From assembly GCA_900545305.1 (NCBI GenBank), contig UQYD01000005.1:1-64000 (forward strand): 64,000 bases of DNA, written 5' to 3'. Made by a program: the position numbers and the translations under genes. Of this stretch, positions 62,089 through 64,000 are shown in pieces. Under the pieces are notes generated by a model. That model did not search any database. It had not been told where the DNA came from and saw only the letters and a program-made list of their open reading frames with translations. This stretch comes from an uncultured Eubacterium sp. Lineage in GTDB: Bacteria > Bacillota > Clostridia > Lachnospirales > CAG-274. The first letter of the stretch is position 1, and every line of letters starts with the position of its first letter.

Positions 62089-62117
62089 TAGAAATGTTTA
62101 CACAATTATGATATAAT
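62089..62117 (+). promoter_or_regulatory. Promoter of the NhaC antiporter gene
   Basis: TATAAT (62112-62117) with an upstream TGA extension and a weak -35. A second candidate uses TTGACA at 62062-62067. The downstream inverted repeat GCAAAAAT/ATTTTTGC (62130-62149) lies in the leader. Confidence 0.5.
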
Positions 62118-62129
62118 TTGAAAGCGTGT

Positions 62130-62149
62130 GCAAAAATCAGTATTTTTGC
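62130..62149. repeat. Inverted repeat in the nhaC leader
   Basis: GCAAAAAT (62130-62137) and ATTTTTGC (62142-62149) are separated by four bases, about 30 bases before the start codon. It is either an operator or a small RNA hairpin. Confidence 0.5.
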
Positions 62150-62180
62150 GTAGAATAGAAAAGAATGGAGTTTTATAAAT

Positions 62181-63692
62181 ATGAATCCGGCGATTTTTAT
62201 TGGAACGTGGTGGTCCTTAGTTCCACCGTTGTTGGCAATATGTTTAGCACTTATAACCAAAGAGGTTTACAGTTCACTTATACTGGGAATTGTAGCCGGT
62301 GTGTTAATGTATACAGGGTTTAACCCTTGGCAGGCTTTCTTAGCTTTTTACGATATTATGAAAAACAGTATGAATTTAAATATTTTGATATTTGATATTA
62401 TGCTAGGGGTCGTAATTGTGCTTATGGTAGAGTCCGGTGGCTCAAGAGCCTATGGAGAGTGGGCTGCTAAAAAAGTGAAAACTAAGAAAAAAGCACTTTT
62501 GGCTACAATGGGTTTAGGTATACTTATTTTCGTAGACGACTACTTTAATTGCTTGACTGTAGGCTCTGTAATGCGACCTGTAACAAGCAGATATAAGGTG
62601 TCTAAGACTAAACTTGCCTACATTATTGATGCTACGGCAGCACCAATTTGTATTATTGCTCCTATGTCTAGTTGGGCAGCAGCTGTTAATTCATATGTTC
62701 CGGAAGATGTGAATATTACAGGCTTTCAGTTGTTTTTAAGAACTATACCTTACAATCTATATGCCTTACTTACTTTGGTTATGGTTTTATACATTATTTT
62801 GACAGGCTTTGATTTTGGTAAAATGAAGAAGTTTGAGGATAGGACACAGCAGGCAGATCGTGAAATTGATGAAATAGACAAGATTGAGCAGGAAGAAGGA
62901 AGTAATTCAAAGGGCAAAATAATGGACTTAATTCTTCCTGTAGTTGTTTTGATTGCTTTAACCGTTGGAACAATGATTTATACTGGATTTTTAGGTGGAG
63001 CTAAAAATGTAATTTCAGCTTTTGCCAATTGCGATGCAGAAGTTAGTTTAGTTTTTGCCAGTACAGTTACTTTAATATTTATGTTAATTTTATATATTCC
63101 TCGCAGAATTATGACTTTCCAAAAATTTATGGAAAGTTTGGCTGAGGGCTTTAAGTTAATGATTCCGTCTATATTGATTTTGGTATTTGCTTGGTCATTA
63201 AAGGGCGTAGGCGATGCCTTACAAATATCAGCTTTTGTTGAAAATACTTTAGGTGGCAGTGTAACAAACGGCGTAATTATTCCAATGGTTATGTTTATGA
63301 TTGCTATATTCTTGGCTTTTTCAACAGGTTCAAGCTGGGGTACATTTGCTATTTTAATACCTATTGTAACTGCTATATTCTCAGGTGGTGGCAATATGGA
63401 AATGATGGTTATTTCTATATCAGCTGTATTGGCCGGAGCAGTGTGTGGTGACCACGTTTCTCCTATTTCAGATACGACTATTATGTCATCTGCCGGTGCA
63501 CAATGTCACCATATTGACCACGTTTCTACACAGATGCAATATGCTATTGTGGTTGCTGTGGTTTGTGTGTTTGGATATTTAATTGCCGGTTTCGTACAGG
63601 TATGGTGGATAGTGTTGTTGATAAGTGTTGCAGTATTGTTGACAACTCTCACTATTATGAGAAAATATGTTAATAAAAAATATTCTAAATAG
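62181..63692 (+). CDS. Na+/H+ antiporter NhaC family protein
   Basis: This 503-residue membrane protein has about twelve helices and NhaC motifs FVDDYFNCLTVGSVMRPV, DATAAPICIIAPMSSWAAAV and GAVCGDHVSPISDTTIMSSAGAQC. It exchanges sodium for protons, or related amino-acid/ion pairs. A charged cytoplasmic loop lies near 215-245. GAATGGAG precedes the ATG. It is monocistronic. A sodium exchanger would support the sodium-driven TRAP uptake system elsewhere in the window. Confidence 0.93.
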   Translation: MNPAIFIGTWWSLVPPLLAICLALITKEVYSSLILGIVAGVLMYTGFNPWQAFLAFYDIMKNSMNLNILIFDIMLGVVIVLMVESGGSRAYGEWAAKKVKTKKKALLATMGLGILIFVDDYFNCLTVGSVMRPVTSRYKVSKTKLAYIIDATAAPICIIAPMSSWAAAVNSYVPEDVNITGFQLFLRTIPYNLYALLTLVMVLYIILTGFDFGKMKKFEDRTQQADREIDEIDKIEQEEGSNSKGKIMDLILPVVVLIALTVGTMIYTGFLGGAKNVISAFANCDAEVSLVFASTVTLIFMLILYIPRRIMTFQKFMESLAEGFKLMIPSILILVFAWSLKGVGDALQISAFVENTLGGSVTNGVIIPMVMFMIAIFLAFSTGSSWGTFAILIPIVTAIFSGGGNMEMMVISISAVLAGAVCGDHVSPISDTTIMSSAGAQCHHIDHVSTQMQYAIVVAVVCVFGYLIAGFVQVWWIVLLISVAVLLTTLTIMRKYVNKKYSK

Positions 63693-63726
63693 AACAAGGC
63701 TTTGCGATGCAAAGCCTTGTTTGTTT
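63693..63726. terminator. Bidirectional terminator between convergent genes
   Basis: A 13-bp perfect stem AACAAGGCTTTGC/GCAAAGCCTTGTT with a GAT loop is followed by T-rich sequence. It ends nhaC and, on the other strand, the gene running in from the right edge. Confidence 0.92.
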
Positions 63727-63733
63727 ACTTTTG

Positions 63734-64000
63734 CTATTTTTCAGGAGCATCAGGAATGCTAGGAGCAATAGGAGCAGTAGTGGTAGGAACGGTAGAAACA
63801 ACAGTAGTAGTAGAAACTGTAGGTTCTTCAATGGTAGCACTTGTTGATTCTGTAGTTGTTTCAAGACCAGTTAAAGTTATATACACAGTTTTATTTTTTT
63901 CTCCCCAAGAAACATTGGCATCTATTGCTTCTGCCAACATTCTGATAGGAACAAGTGTAGTACCATTTGCATTTATAGAACTGGTGTCAAACTTTTTCAT
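63734..64000 (-). CDS. Copper amine oxidase N-terminal-like (stalk) domain protein, C-terminal end only
   Basis: 88 residues are visible on the minus strand and the gene runs past the right edge, so the true start is not in the window. The segment NGTTLVPIRMLAEAIDANVSWG followed by TVYITL is the typical copper-amine-oxidase N-domain repeat of secreted Firmicute proteins, which is not an oxidase by itself. A threonine/proline-rich tail (TTESTSATIEEPTVS onward) ends the protein at 63734. The methionine at the window edge should not be taken as the start. Confidence 0.75.
   Translation of the reverse strand: MKKFDTSSINANGTTLVPIRMLAEAIDANVSWGEKNKTVYITLTGLETTTESTSATIEEPTVSTTTVVSTVPTTTAPIAPSIPDAPEK

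Noticed and set aside
1..64000. Prophage, insertion sequence or integrative element
   Set aside because: No integrase, transposase, terminal repeat or phage structural gene was seen, and no abrupt change in base or codon use was apparent by eye.

Overview
The window is AT-rich, low-GC Gram-positive DNA. It fits an anaerobic, spore-forming, gut-type member of the Clostridia, possibly Lachnospiraceae. The signs are a sporulation sigma factor (sigG), two [FeFe]-hydrogenase proteins, strong AAGGAGG ribosome sites, a dockerin-bearing secreted protein, and a pectin/hexuronate module. The genus cannot be fixed from sequence alone. I see no phage, insertion sequence, CRISPR array or plasmid origin.

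Layout. 1-440: end of an rRNA operon (3' part of 5S) with tRNA-Thr, a CAT-anticodon tRNA (probably Ile2) and tRNA-Asp. 710-5152: a DUF362/ferredoxin protein and a secreted leucine-rich-repeat protein broken by a one-base frameshift, whose C-terminal part carries nine repeats. 5300-18200: a long co-directional surface-polysaccharide operon (phosphodiester glycosidase, flippase, WecC-like dehydrogenase, two glycosyltransferases, DUF4330, O-antigen-ligase-like polymerase, pyruvyl transferase CsaB, TagA-type ManNAc transferase). The set suggests a pyruvylated, ManNAc-containing secondary wall polymer. 18247-20394: two divergent secreted proteins of unknown role. 20619-24757 (minus): metG, tatD and a yabE-like 3D-domain wall protein, in the Bacillus order, with a structured leader before the last gene. 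24906-25739: a HAD phosphatase. 25810-30312 (minus): a 1500-residue secreted protein with carbohydrate-binding modules, a transglutaminase-like core and a dockerin. 30435-32840 (minus): a MarR regulator, cytidylate-kinase-like protein and MATE pump. 33026-37093: sigG, the M16-family pair yfmF/yfmH and lgt.

37344-47327: a hexuronate catabolic block. It contains a three-gene TRAP transporter, mannonate dehydratase, fructuronate reductase and a FadR-type GntR regulator, followed by a large secreted pectinesterase and an unlisted 49-residue peptide gene. The likely flow is extracellular pectin de-esterification, uptake of uronates, then the isomerate pathway. 47637-49494: a nitronate-monooxygenase-type flavoprotein and an SseB-domain protein. 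49677-54937: a methyltransferase followed by a giant kinase-like / coiled-coil / RgpF / HAD protein, a possible glycan-capping and length-control unit. 55085-57213: divergent thrC and nrdR. 57331-61972: a hydrogen-sensing-type operon ([2Fe-2S] protein, PAS-containing sensory hydrogenase, SpoIIE-type phosphatase, group-B-like [FeFe] hydrogenase). 62181-63692: an NhaC antiporter. 63734-64000: the end of a copper-amine-oxidase-like domain protein that runs out of the window.

Most genes have clear Shine-Dalgarno sites, many promoters match TTGACA-N17-TATAAT well, and most transcription units end in obvious hairpin-U terminators. These were used to fix starts and operon limits. Names rest on recognised motifs read by eye; no database search was run.
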